DNA of 64,000 bases from the NCBI GenBank assembly GCA_032622095.1, contig CP136066.1, positions 104,433,319 to 104,497,318 on the forward strand. Reading direction: 5' to 3'. Origin of the DNA: Siphonodentalium dalli (Eukaryota > Mollusca > Scaphopoda > Gadilida > Siphonodentaliidae). The translations under genes were made by a program, and so were the position numbers. Below, piece after piece: positions 47,411 to 58,563 of this stretch; within the stretch, counting starts at the first letter, position 1, and each line of letters begins with the position of its first letter. The notes beneath the pieces are model-generated. The model saw only the letters and a program-made list of their open reading frames with translations. It was not told the DNA's origin and ran no database searches.

Positions 47411-48109
47411 CTAGAAGGTGACCCGACTTCGTCCGGGCTATTCAAAAACCAAATTTCAAGTCGATAGCTCCACCCGTTTCCGAGATCTGGTCTGCGCATG
47501 CGCGAAGCGACCCGATAAAATTCGTATCCGGGGCAAGATACATACACATACCAAATTTCAAGTCGATAGCTCCACCCGTTTCCGAGATATATAGCACAAT
47601 GTCATTTGCGGATACCTCGGCCGGTGATGAGTTAACGCGACATCGGCCGGTTAAGAGTTAACGCGATCACGTCACGATCTGTTGATAGCGTAATATATTT
47701 ACGCAATGTTTTTTGATGAGCGAAGCATGGTCCTGTGTTCTTCCCGATAATTAAGATAGAAACTTTAAACGTACACAGGCGTGTGATACATCATTGAAAA
47801 GATGAAGCGCCACAGATTCTAACCGTGCAAATTATATGACTGGCAATTTATTATTCGCGCTATATGGAATCGATTTGTGAGCACCGAACTGAAATATATT
47901 AGCGCAAAACGGCGTAAAAACAGATTTGACCTCGGCACGTGAAAAGTTGAGCTCGGATCTGAAAATTAATAGGCCTATGCCACTTCCCGACAGAAAATAC
48001 CCCCACATACCAAGTTTCATCGAAATCGGGTCGGCCGTTATCGAGTCCATCGCGAACACACACACAGACAGACAGACACACACACAGATCTTCCAAAATA
48101 TATAATAGA
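47411..48109 (-). mobile_element. Non-autonomous Helitron HC
   Basis: CTAG at 47411-47414 with the same 3' hairpin; ends GA (48108-48109) followed by T, the expected A^T target context. It begins with two copies of 'TTTCAAGTCGATAGCTCCAC' as in H2, then continues with the HB body. It is a mosaic of two sub-families. Confidence 0.82.
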
Positions 48110-49084
48110 TATGCATACGTCAGACACCACCAGGTAAGTGAAAACTAACATATGTCTTGCCAGTGGAGAAACCGCAGATTCGTCGCGTTCCGAGAACCTG
48201 GCATAGTTGCAGTACGAAAAGATCTGTCGAAACCCCTCTAATAATTTAACAGTCTTTATGTGTACACGTCCAACTTGTATATCATAATGTAGTTGAGGAT
48301 GTCTCCTTTTCAGGAACATATCGAGCAGGTCCGCGCGTCCATTATATACATCTGTTGGAAATTAGGTGGTCAAAATGCTGTGGTATGTGGGCGCGGCTTC
48401 CAAAGTTCATGTGGCGAAGAGGTCAGCGCATGCAGCGTGCATTACTAGTTGACCGATTTCGGTGTCGCAAAAGGTGATTCATGCCTGACATGCTCTGATC
48501 ACTTGTAATGTAAAATATGATATCCCGAATCATGCATTGAAATTGGGTGACGGGATTAGAACAACGCAGATATCCTAACAATTTAATCCGACAATGACAC
48601 AATTTGGCGCACCGCATGTCGTCTTCAGTCGGTACGCATTGACGTGTCACACGATGTCCAAAGTTCAACAGTTTCGGAGGAGTTGTGTTGACAAGCATAT
48701 TGGCCCAAATTGCAATATTTGAGGGATCAAATTTCCGACGCTTTCAAATAAATTTTCAACGATTTGTTTCTGTTTCGTATTCCGCTTGAGTCGTTGATGT
48801 ATTAATCTATAAAATGTTTGTCCTACTGACCACACCAGGTCAATACCGAACCAGTATGGCACAATTTGGAGAAATCGAACGTAATTTCGGACGCATAGAA
48901 CTATGGTATGATGTCCAATAGTTTTTCATATTGAAGGAATACCTGTAAACCAAACATTCAATTCAATGTGCACATTTTGAGACTGCCATATCTCTTGCAT
49001 TTCAACACTGATTTCAAAATTCCTTTCGTGTATGTGTTTTAATTCGTTCAGGGAATATATGTGCGTAAATATACAGCTTGTTCT
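48110..49084. other. No gene confirmed
   Basis: Minus-strand frames at 48038-48319, 48423-48698 and 48665-48862 are adjacent and unrecognised. They have no shared frame or known motif. Confidence 0.35.
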
Positions 49085-49440
49085 CTCGAAAACCTGGACA
49101 TTACCTGCTTATAATAGAACTTGTTTTAGGTAGATATATGCTTAGAATCGCCTCATTTTGAGTCGATAATGTACTGAAAATGAGAGTGTTGTAGTCACAT
49201 TATTGACTCATAATGCGGCGATGCTTAGCAGAGTATGTGCAGAACATGACACAGATAAGCCAACTCACAACTCACAACTTTTCAGGTGTACGCTCTTTAA
49301 CATGTGTTTTCGCTGTGGCCCGCGCCATATAACTGACATTACTCCATTATCTGCTTATTTCAGAACAAAACAAATTGTACCTATTTCACAGTATAGGTCG
49401 ATTATGTGCGTATTTGCAGGAGGGTGTGTTGAAATACAGG
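49085..49440 (-). repeat. Palindromic repeat PAL, copy a
   Basis: Minus-strand copy with the paired blocks ATCGCCTCATTTTGAGTCGA and TTGACTCATAATGCGGCGAT, CAACTCACAACTTTTCAGGT, and an outer end CTTATTTCAGAAC...ACCTATTTCACA...GCGTATTTGC that is the inverse of the family's left end. Confidence 0.75.
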
Positions 49441-49889
49441 TAGATGGAAATCACAGAGAAAACACTTTTAGAAAAATGTTGCCCCCTAACACAATTTAAA
49501 CCTATGAGGTCAACCATTTTCGTTTTCGCACTGAACTGGCAACGACCAACACAACTGTGAAAACCAAGTCTAGATCTGAAATGATACGGAGGACAGATGA
49601 GTACAATAAATTAGAAATTTGTCAGAGGGCGAAAACCCGAACAAAGGTGTTGATGTTCATGGTCAGTAGAGCATATCCAGGTGTGCATACTGTCCAATTT
49701 TCGATTCTCGTTAAATGACTTTTGGCTAGAACAAATTAGCCCCAACAGACATACAAACCTTTAGGGTGTTACTCGTCATATTTTCCTAGAAATAGTGGGT
49801 GAAAATGTGTGGAGTATAATAATAATAGTGAAAACAGATTTCGTATTCCTACTGCCATCAGTTTCGAAGTATTTCCACTTAAACTAAAA
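49441..49889. other. No gene seen
   Basis: May include more upstream LINE sequence, but it is too degraded to read. No repeat boundary was noted. Confidence 0.35.
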
Positions 49890-51017
49890 ACGGCACGCTT
49901 CTCAAATGCTACGCAAATGCTTCTTTGCCACTTGTCGCGCCCCGGTTTCGAAAGATTTCACTCCTCTGACAAATCTTAAACTATTTAGTCAGGTAGCCAT
50001 TCCTAAAGCCCTGTATGGTTGCGAGATGTGGTGGAGCCTTTCATCTACGAATTACCTTAGCTTAGAACGAGCATATCGCATGTGCATTAAAAACATGCAA
50101 CTTATCGCTCAGAGAAGTAGTACAATTCTTTCTCTCTCCTTGCTTGGTGTTCTGCCAATTCAGTATGAACTGGAGAGGAGAAAACTCTTGTTTCTGGGGT
50201 CGCTCATCAATTTGCCATATAGTCATAGGCAAGCCTTCGAAATATTTGTGTTCAATCTCCATGCGATGTTGTTATATGACCGTCAACCCACGGTATTTCT
50301 TGCGGAGATAACAAAAGTTCTTAACAAATATGACCTATATGATCACCTCTTACACTTTGCAACTACAGGGGAACTTTTCCGACTATATCAATGTGGAAAT
50401 TGACTATAAAGGAGCGCCTCACTGCTCACTATTGTCGTGAAACTAGTTATTATGCACAAGGGGATATGCTATTCTTCTTTAAGGTCAAACCTGATCCAAT
50501 TTCCATTTGGAAACTCTGGGTTACATGTCGAGACGAACCAGCCTTTTCGCCAACTGTGTTATCATGGCACGCACTCTGAACAAAACTACATATGATAATG
50601 CTTATGTATGTTATCATAGCAAACTAAATTATTCGAATCAATTGTTTCATATGTATAGAGAATGCTCGTCTGAATTCGCTTTGATAACGCGGAACACATT
50701 CTGGTACTCCATAATTGATCGATTTGGAATACATGTTCAACTTCTTAGAAGCAATGTCAGAAGAAACCCTCTTAGCCTATTGCTTCGGTGGATGCATCAG
50801 CGCAGAAATTCACCTCATCTGCGACAGCTATTCGGACAATGCGTCCGCTTCATTTGCGAATTATGCGCGGTCTGAACCATACGTGGATGTCTTAACATCT
50901 TGTCTTGAAGTAATTATTTTCGCAATATATTGTAATTATATATGTGAACTATTTTTCGGTCTTAGATATGGTGACTCTAAAGTCATCCAACCTCCTGGTG
51001 TCTTAATTGCTACTTGA
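49890..51017 (+). pseudogene. LINE reverse transcriptase C-terminus, frameshifted
   Basis: The frame 49906-50403 reads FSQVAIPKALYGCEMWWSLS, then LERAYRMCIKNMQ and GVLPIQYELERRKLLFLG. This is the region just after the RT palm in many LINEs (I/Jockey/CR1-like), including the IPKALYGCE..W signature. The protein continues through at least three further frame changes: 50391-50579, 50507-50740, then 50715-51017 (FLEAMSEETLLAYCFGG). The catalytic RT domain and endonuclease upstream are not seen, so the copy is 5'-truncated, as LINEs usually are, and decayed. It ends near 51017 without a clear poly-A tail. Clade not determined. Confidence 0.7.
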
Positions 51018-51163
51018 GGAATTAAGTCGACATGCCCGCACGGACACCGTTTGATGAACGGGATTACTTGAGAAAAACTAACGACTTCAAATGAGCCTTC
51101 TAAAGTTAAATTGTATTGTGTATATATGCCTCCAGTTTATTTGTGTGTTTATATATATATATA

Positions 51164-51767
51164 CTAGCAGGTGACCCGACTTCGTCCTGGCATTGACCTT
51201 GAAGTGATCATTTTGAAGGTCAAGGTCAGGTCGGGGGTCACAATTTGACTGGTCCATGAGAGTTCCCGGACAAAAGTTGCCATAGGTAGCAAGTTTGGAC
51301 TCCATCGGTAGGGCCGTTTTCGAGTCTATAACGGACACACACATCTAATATATATAATTTGTGGGTACCCGTTTCAAGGTGAAGGTCACCTCGGGCGGAA
51401 AAACTGACCCGATGAAAATCTCCTCCATTCCTAGGAACCCCTAAGTACGAACACAGACATAAGGATCACACAACACGCTCCTGTCTGGACATAGACACAA
51501 CACGATTATGTCTGGACACAACATGCTCTTTATCAACGACACTGCGGATACGAACGCTCTTTAACTATCACGCGATTAACCCCCCACAATTCCAAGACGG
51601 CCGCCGTGGGAATGGGGAATGAGTGGCCGGAGCTTCTCAAAATCAATGCGACGACACTTCATGTGGGGTTTTACCCATAGATAGCAAGTTTGGTCGAAAT
51701 CCGTCCGGCAGTTTTCCCGGCCATAGCTAACATACAAACAGACAGAAGTCCCAAAATATATATTAGA
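51164..51767 (-). mobile_element. Non-autonomous Helitron HD1
   Basis: CTAG at 51164-51167 preceded by A; hairpin CCCGACTTCGTCCTGG (one mismatch relative to H1); 5' end TCTAATATATATTTTGGGAC at 51767. Inside, at 51330-51350, a second 'ACACACACATCTAATATATA' segment looks like an old 5' end, so it may be two elements fused. 51460-51600 has repeated TGTCTGGACA-type words. Confidence 0.75.
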
Positions 51768-52261
51768 CTAGTCGATGAGCCCGACGTTGTCCGGGCTATT
51801 CAAAAACCAAATTTCAAGTCGATAGCTCCACCCGTTTCCGAGATCTGGTCTGCGCATGCGCGAAGCTGGCGTCGCACGGGCTCGGCGACCCGATAAAATT
51901 CGTATCCGGGGCAAGATACATTCACATACCAAATTTCAAGTCGATAGCTCCACCCGTTTCCGAGATCTCGTCTGCGCATGCGCGAAGCTGACGTCGCACG
52001 GGCTCGGCGACCCGATAAAATTCGTATCCGGGGCAAGATACATTCACATAGCAAATTTCAAGTCGATATCTCCACCCGTTTCCGAGATGTGGTCTGCGCA
52101 TGCGCGAAGCGGGCGCCACACGGGCTCGCCAATACGACATCGACGACCGCCTGGTCAAACTACACACACGTACCAAGTTTCGTCCCGATCGGTCGAGAAT
52201 CGTAGATTTGTATTAATGACAGACAAACATACAGACAGAGGTCTTCAAAATATATATGAGA
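51768..52261 (-). mobile_element. Non-autonomous Helitron HD2
   Basis: CTAG at 51768-51771 abuts HD1. The 3' hairpin is GCCCGACGTTGTCCGGGC. The 5' end is TCTCATATATATTTTGAAGA (minus strand), ending at 52261 and followed by T. It contains three units of about 124 bp with 'CCAAATTTCAAGTCGATAGC' and 'TGCGCATGCGCGAAGC'. The open frames 51856-52314 (+) and 51800-52054 (-) arise from these units. Confidence 0.85.
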
Positions 52262-54652
52262 TGAGATTGTATCATATGGTCTCTATATTTGGAGGAATAA
52301 ACATCTCTCTCTAGTATCCGCTGTCCTTATTAGTGGTGAGTGATAGTGTGGTGGTGGTGGTGGTGGTGGTGGCGGCGGTGGCGGAAGGGGGTAATTGTAG
52401 GGTGCAAGTTAAATATTATACTTAATGGTCTTTATGATGACTGAATTCAATCAGTACATATATATACGCTTATGTATATTCGTTCTGTGTATATAGCCAA
52501 CGACGCCCGTACATGTATCTTTAATTTATTTCTTACTTGTCAAAATTGGTATCCATTAAAGGATCAGAACTGGCAAAAAATGTGTGTCTTCTTGTAAAAC
52601 TTATATATATACGATGGAAATCCAAATAAGGAAGATGACTTTAAATTGCTTGGTTTGGTTGACAAAACTCTATGCGAGGTGAATTTAAAAGCTAACTTGG
52701 AAACAAAATCATCACTAGCTCAAGTGGGGATTCGCAATGTCAAATCACTCTTGATATAGCTTTTTAATGATATCACAGTAAAATGAAATCACATTCGGAT
52801 ATTTGTAAATATTTATGGTTTTTACCAAAACACCTTTGGCAACAGCTGATTAAGGTCGGAACGCCCAACCATAGCTCCCAATTGAAATGAAGAGATGGAG
52901 GAAACATGACCACAAAACTGTCTCGCATGTAATTCCGAAGTGGGGGTGAATACCAAATTCTTCTTATATGTGATAAATATAACGATATACGCGAACGTTA
53001 TATAGTGAAATACTGTTGGGAGAACCCCACCAGAGAGAAACCACATGAATTATTATCAATATAGCACATTTCGCGCTTAAAACAGGTAGCCATTTATCTT
53101 AAGATAGCTCTCAAGGATATGAACAAATATAAATAAATAGTACAGTAACTAATTTGTCAATATTAGAGACAGATATAAGTATACATAAACATTATGTAAC
53201 GTGGAGGGCAGCCGAGATTATTTCTACACATGCAGTTTTTTTGCGAACGGTACTAATGTTAAATTATGGCATGTATTGCGTTGTATGTCAGCATATTATA
53301 GTATTACATCATATATATGTACGTTACATATTGTTACATATTGTTACAAAATGTAGACCGGCCATTCACACTCATTGTAAATATTATATATATATGTTCT
53401 TCATTGTTCTACCTTAAATGATAGCGTATGTAATAAAACATTCATTCTGAATGTTCAGATGCAATGTCATTCAACAGGATAACGCTGTGATATCGTTAAT
53501 TACAATGATGTAAAATATTATTTCTATGCACCACAACCGACGTTTAATTATTATGCCATTAGGTTTAAATGCACTTATGTTTTTGAAATTAAGAAACACA
53601 TGGAAATATATGATATCACATACACATTCGACTTGGAAATGTTTATAAGGGTAAATTTCACTCGAAAAGGCTCATATCGAAATAGTCCGGGTTCTATCGA
53701 GTCTGATCGCCGTTCTAACGAGTTATAATTATCCTATCGCGGTTAATGGAGAAACAATGAGAAGGAAAATCAATATCTTGTGACAGATGATTCTGTTAGC
53801 TTGTGTCTCTGATTCAAATCTAGTATTATATACCCTTGAATTCATAAACTTTATGGAAGAAAACAGCATAACCAATAACGATGACTGATTATTATTCCAC
53901 TCGAGACATGAAATACCATTAAATGATGAGCGAACGATAAGGGAATCCGTTAATTAGTATTCACCATTAAAAAAAACTGCAAAACATTTTTTAACACAAT
54001 CTCACATTTGAAACTTTTAACTGTTAAAAGCGAGATGATCCAGAGAAAATGTGGAACCTTTCTCATTCCGATACCAGCCAATCAAATTGTATCGGATGTG
54101 TTGTTATATAGGCGAGACACCGTGCACTCATATTCGTATAAACTTGGATACAGAACACCATTGGTTGGCAACGCAACATATATGATTTAAAGTAAGATTT
54201 AAATATTTCTCCCTTCCTGTATTTTTGTTTTCACAGATACCGGGGTTCAAAATAATCAACTGCACGGAGCTTCTGCCACTAGATCTAGATCGAACTGTTT
54301 GTGTTATATATGTGAAGTGTCACCCGGCGAGACAAATAAAAAATCACAGATTCAACCACATTTCACATCAATACAATTAGGTAATGTTTGCCAAATAAAT
54401 CAGCAGTCAGAACAGTCAACCGCTTTAACTGGTCCTCCCACAGGAAATTACATGTAGATGCTTACAAAATTATCGAAAACCTTTACTTCGGCCCATCCTT
54501 TGGGCGTTTGTCTATTTTCCTAACACAGTGCCAAGGACATTTCCTTCACAATTACCGTATATCTTTCCAAATAGCATCAAATTTACGTGCACGATCCAAC
54601 GTAAGTGTGTTTATACGCTTATCTGGACAAATTATTATTTTGTCAGACTCTA
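52262..54652. other. No gene; (GGT)n microsatellite at 52351-52385
   Basis: AT-rich. The GGT/GGC run at 52351-52385 is clear. Frames at 52822-53046, 54008-54190 and 54388-54693 are unrecognised. The last one runs into the terminal repeat of the element at 54653. Confidence 0.4.
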
Positions 54653-56470
54653 AGGCCGGATTCGTCATCTCCGGTTTAAACCTCCGAGTTTAAACCTGGT
54701 TTAAACCTACATTGGCGGTCCAGCCAAACCGGGTCTAAGGGGGCGTTTTTGTCATTCAGTTACCAACTAATTGACAGCTCGATTTGGTGATATGAGCATA
54801 CAGTCAAACTACCCTCTTACCTATCGGACCAAAAGACAAGCCGATGTAATGGTTATTGACGTGTCATAAATCATCGCGAACGCGTGCACGATTTATTCAT
54901 TGAGAAATGGGTATAGCTCATGGACTATTAATCCGATCTCTTTGTGGGTTTAATTCAATTTGACAAAGGGCATGTTTCTCAACACGAGCTTCACGCGCTG
55001 TTTATCACTTTGTTTGTGATTGATTTTCTACAAGATGCTTTACCCGCAAAGACAAAATATGGTGTATCTACATGTATATATGTATATATTAAAGGATATA
55101 GGAGCTGTATATATGTTTGTCCGTTAGTCTGTTTGCAACTGTTCTAAAAATGATTTAAAAATAATAATAATTTAATTTGAAATAAAATGAAAAAATTGTG
55201 TTGTTAAATTGAGCAAGGAGTTGTATCTAACAAGAAACAATATTTAAAATTTATATTAATATTTGTTTGTTTTCAATATAATTAAAAAAAATGATCAAAT
55301 GATCAAAATGTGCGCAAATGTGACGCAGGCTCCTGTCGCACGAAGGGGCCGCGTGACCCTCTGAGCTGCATGAATACAGGCTCCATAATCGTGTCAATCT
55401 TGGACCAAGAGGTCAGTCAAGTAAAAGCAATTTGCTTATGAGTACACACCAGAAACGGCATCTGAACTGTTTAAAGTGGGCAACTATATAGAGGCACAGC
55501 ATTTAATAAAGAAATATATTATATGCGTTGCTTTTTTTTCAATGTAAAAATTTTTCCATCATGCAGAAAATCCAAAAGTTCCCAGGTTTTGAACTGGTGG
55601 AATATTATGGAAATTTATGAGCGGAGCCAGAGTAGAGCTTTGTGGCATGATCTACATAAAAATAAGTTATCAAATTTGACTCATATAGCAATATAAGTTT
55701 AGGATTGCAAACTATGTGTATAGCATATCTGGTCATGCAGTAGCATCGTTTTTGTTTCAAAATTAAAACGTTGAACCATTCAAATGAATTCGTAGAAAAC
55801 ACCAGTATTTGTGATTGCCACAAGCCAAAAAAACAACACAATATAGTTGTAAAATCATACTGAAGGAACGTGTCAATATCTGAGCAAAGCTCGCATGGGA
55901 ATGAATCAACTGTGACATGATAACACCAGTCGGCAACCGCCACTTGGACACGCCCTCACTCGAGATAATTTACAGCTACACCCTTTGATTGATTGTCTGA
56001 CAATTCTAAACCGCGATGAAGAAAAGACGGATTCGTCATCTCAAGTTTAGCCTCGAGAAAGCTGGTTTAGCTGGACCACCTAATTAGATGGTTTAGTTGC
56101 CGGTTTAAGCTTATAAAACGCAAATAAAACATCGAAATTGACAAAAACTTATCCCCACACGCTTTATAGGTGTGAGTGCTTCTCGCTTATAAATTTCCAA
56201 TCAAAATATGGTCGCTGTCGAAATTATTGATTTTTGCAATCAATAAAACGAGGCGGTCCGCATTAGGAAGTACGATTAATTTTCTCGACGATACAGAGAC
56301 ACTACTGCTAAACCACTGGTCTGGCTGGACCAGGTTTAAACCAGAGATGACGAATGCGTCACTTAGACCTGCGGTCGCGGGTTTAAACCACGGATTTTGC
56401 TGAATCACGGCGGTTTAAACCTAGAGGTTTACGTAGATCAGGTTTAAACCTGAGATGACGAATCGGGCCT
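54653..56470. mobile_element. 1.8-kb TIR element with GGTTTAAACC motifs
   Basis: The ends are inverted: AGGCCGGATTCGTCATCTCC then GGTTTAAACC on the left, and the near-exact complement (GGTTTAAACC, GAGATGACGAATCGGGCCT) on the right. GTTTAAACCTGG/AGGTTTAAACC motifs repeat two to three times inside each end. The interior has short AT-rich frames and no recognisable transposase. The target duplication is unclear. Its end design resembles the element at 39045-41144 (GGCCGAATTC followed by a palindromic GGTCTAGACC). Confidence 0.75.
56036..56360. mobile_element. Small relative nested in the 1.8-kb TIR element
   Basis: Left end GACGGATTCGTCATCTCAAG, right end GAGATGACGAATGCGTC (56344-56360), with CTGGACCA-type words next to each. 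A 325-bp MITE-sized version of the outer element; alternatively, sub-terminal repeats of that element. Confidence 0.6.
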
Positions 56471-57654
56471 AAAAGTACCAATGTTTCAAAAATCATTAAA
56501 AATAAAACAAAATAAGCATGATATACATGGGACAGGATTTCAATAAACGAGTGAAAATTATTATTATTATTCTCCAAGACATGGATTTGCAGTACATGTT
56601 TAAGCGATAATAATGATGGCACATGGTTTTTTCCAATCACTTGGGACAAGTTCTAGCTCAAGAGTCTGGTATATAACAGGACCATTGTAATGGATGACTG
56701 AAGTAGACTTCTAGAAAGTGGTAGTAGTGACAAGTGAACGTCGTAGATTGACCAAATCAGTTCCAACTGTCCAAATTAGCAAACTAACTTTAGTTGTGCG
56801 AGATAAGCGGGGAGGGATTACCGTCGCCATTGCTACAACCGCCGAGTCCGCATCAGGAATCGGGGAGCTAAATGTGTTCTAGAGTCGGTGAGCGAGTACA
56901 CCGTGGAATACTAAAGGTGAAGGTAACTGAAGAATGACCTTCACCTGATACATGCGACACGTTATTAAAGGATGACATCGCGTTTATTTGATGTGTACAT
57001 AATATCTAAATAATTTAAACTGGTGAATGAATGGGGGAATGGATTTTTGTGAGCGGGAAATTTATTTAACTAGCTGCTGGGTTTTTCCAGATCAAATGTG
57101 GCTGTGAGATAGCCCTGTCGTAGACATGGGGATTTATTTAAAAAAGTAAACACATGACCTATGATTTTTCTTGTATTTTGGTGATCAACTGGTGTCAATA
57201 TAGCTGGGTAAACATCACTGGTATGGCCTGCAGGCTTCAATTCAGTGAATTTGGCCGAAACGTTAACACTGTCGCCTATGGGAAACCATTTAGTTTAGTG
57301 ATTCCATCACGCGGTGACCATGGTGTTATTCATTTTGAAATGCGTGTATACCACATTTACAGCCTTAATATATGAAAGAGAAAGTGTTCATGAGTTTCAG
57401 CAAAGAGAAAAATTCCTTATTTGCTTATAATGTGGTCCACGTGAACATGACAGTTATTTGAAAACAACATATTTGTCAAAAATATTTGGTATTGAACTGT
57501 ATTCCACTTTTGGAATCATTTGGATTAAAAGACATGTACGCGATGCACCTACCATTTTTGTGTACGGAGGATAACTCTATGGCAAATGACATAGGAATAT
57601 GTGAATGGTACAAGAGTCCGCATTGTGTTGTGGCGCGATAAATGCATGGGCTTC
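56471..57654. other. No gene seen
   Basis: No recognisable gene. The frames 57154-57375 (+) and 57476-57754 (-) are unrecognised; the latter runs into PAL copy b. Confidence 0.4.
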
Positions 57655-58045
57655 TCGTATAATATGTCAATATATCCTTGCAGATATTCTCACATATTCG
57701 ACCTACAATATGAAATAGGTACATAGTGTGCTTATTTGATTCTGAAATAAACATATACTAGACTATATAATAGATAATACACGTTGTTATGTTTTACAGT
57801 GTATTACAGTGCTACAGTGAAAGGACCACCTGTTAAATAGCGTACACATGAACAGTCGTGAGTTGGCTCATCTGTGTAATTGTCCGCACATAATTTGCTT
57901 AGAATCGCATTATTATGAGTAAATAATGTGACTAAACTATTCTCATTTTCAGCACATTATCGACTAAAATTGAGGCAACTCTAAGCAGATTATCTACCTA
58001 AATCATGTTTTGTATAAGCAGATGATGTGCTGGTTTTCGGCAGAA
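57655..58045 (+). repeat. Palindromic repeat PAL, copy b
   Basis: Left end with GAAATAGGTACATAGTGTGC and TTGATTCTGAAATAAAC; then AACAGTCGTGAGTTGGCTC; then the hairpin core from TTGTCCGCACATAATTTGCT to TAAGCAGATGATGTGCTGG, with an inner pair TTATGAGTA.ATAATGTGAC/GCACATTATCGACTA. Confidence 0.8.
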
Positions 58046-58229
58046 CAGGCTGAATGTGTACATTCGATTTCGTCAGTTTAGTCATAGAATGAATTGAATT
58101 GATTTAATGATATATTGATTGATTGATTGATGGGTTGGCAATTAACGTCATTTCATCCGCTATGCCATATAACGACTAAGAACAGAAACGGCAGTAAAAA
58201 CTTATTGTAGCAACAAATCCTCCACCAAT

Positions 58230-58563
58230 TACGCACATAAGACAAATGTCGTGAAATAGGTACATAATGTGATTATGTGATTCTGAAATAAGCAGATAAT
58301 TGAGTCATATCCGTTATTATGTGTTATGGCACGGGCAAGAATAAATATACATGTAAAGAGCGTACATTTGAAAAGTGGTAGGTTAGCTTTTATGTCATTG
58401 GCCGCACATAATCTGCTTAGAATTGCATCATTATGAGTCGATAATGTAACTAAAATGTTTTCATTTTCAGCACATTATTGACTCAAAATGAGGCATTTAT
58501 AAGCCGATTATCTACCTAATAGAAATTATTTATCAGCAGATAATGTGCGGAGAACAGTCTGAT
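58230..58563 (+). repeat. Palindromic repeat PAL, copy c
   Basis: Same order as copy b: GAAATAGGTACATAATGTGA, TGATTCTGAAATAAGCAGAT, then core GGCCGCACATAATCTGCTTA ... CAGCAGATAATGTGCGGAG with inner ATGAGTCGATAATGTAAC / GCACATTATTGACTCA. The best-preserved single core. Confidence 0.85.
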
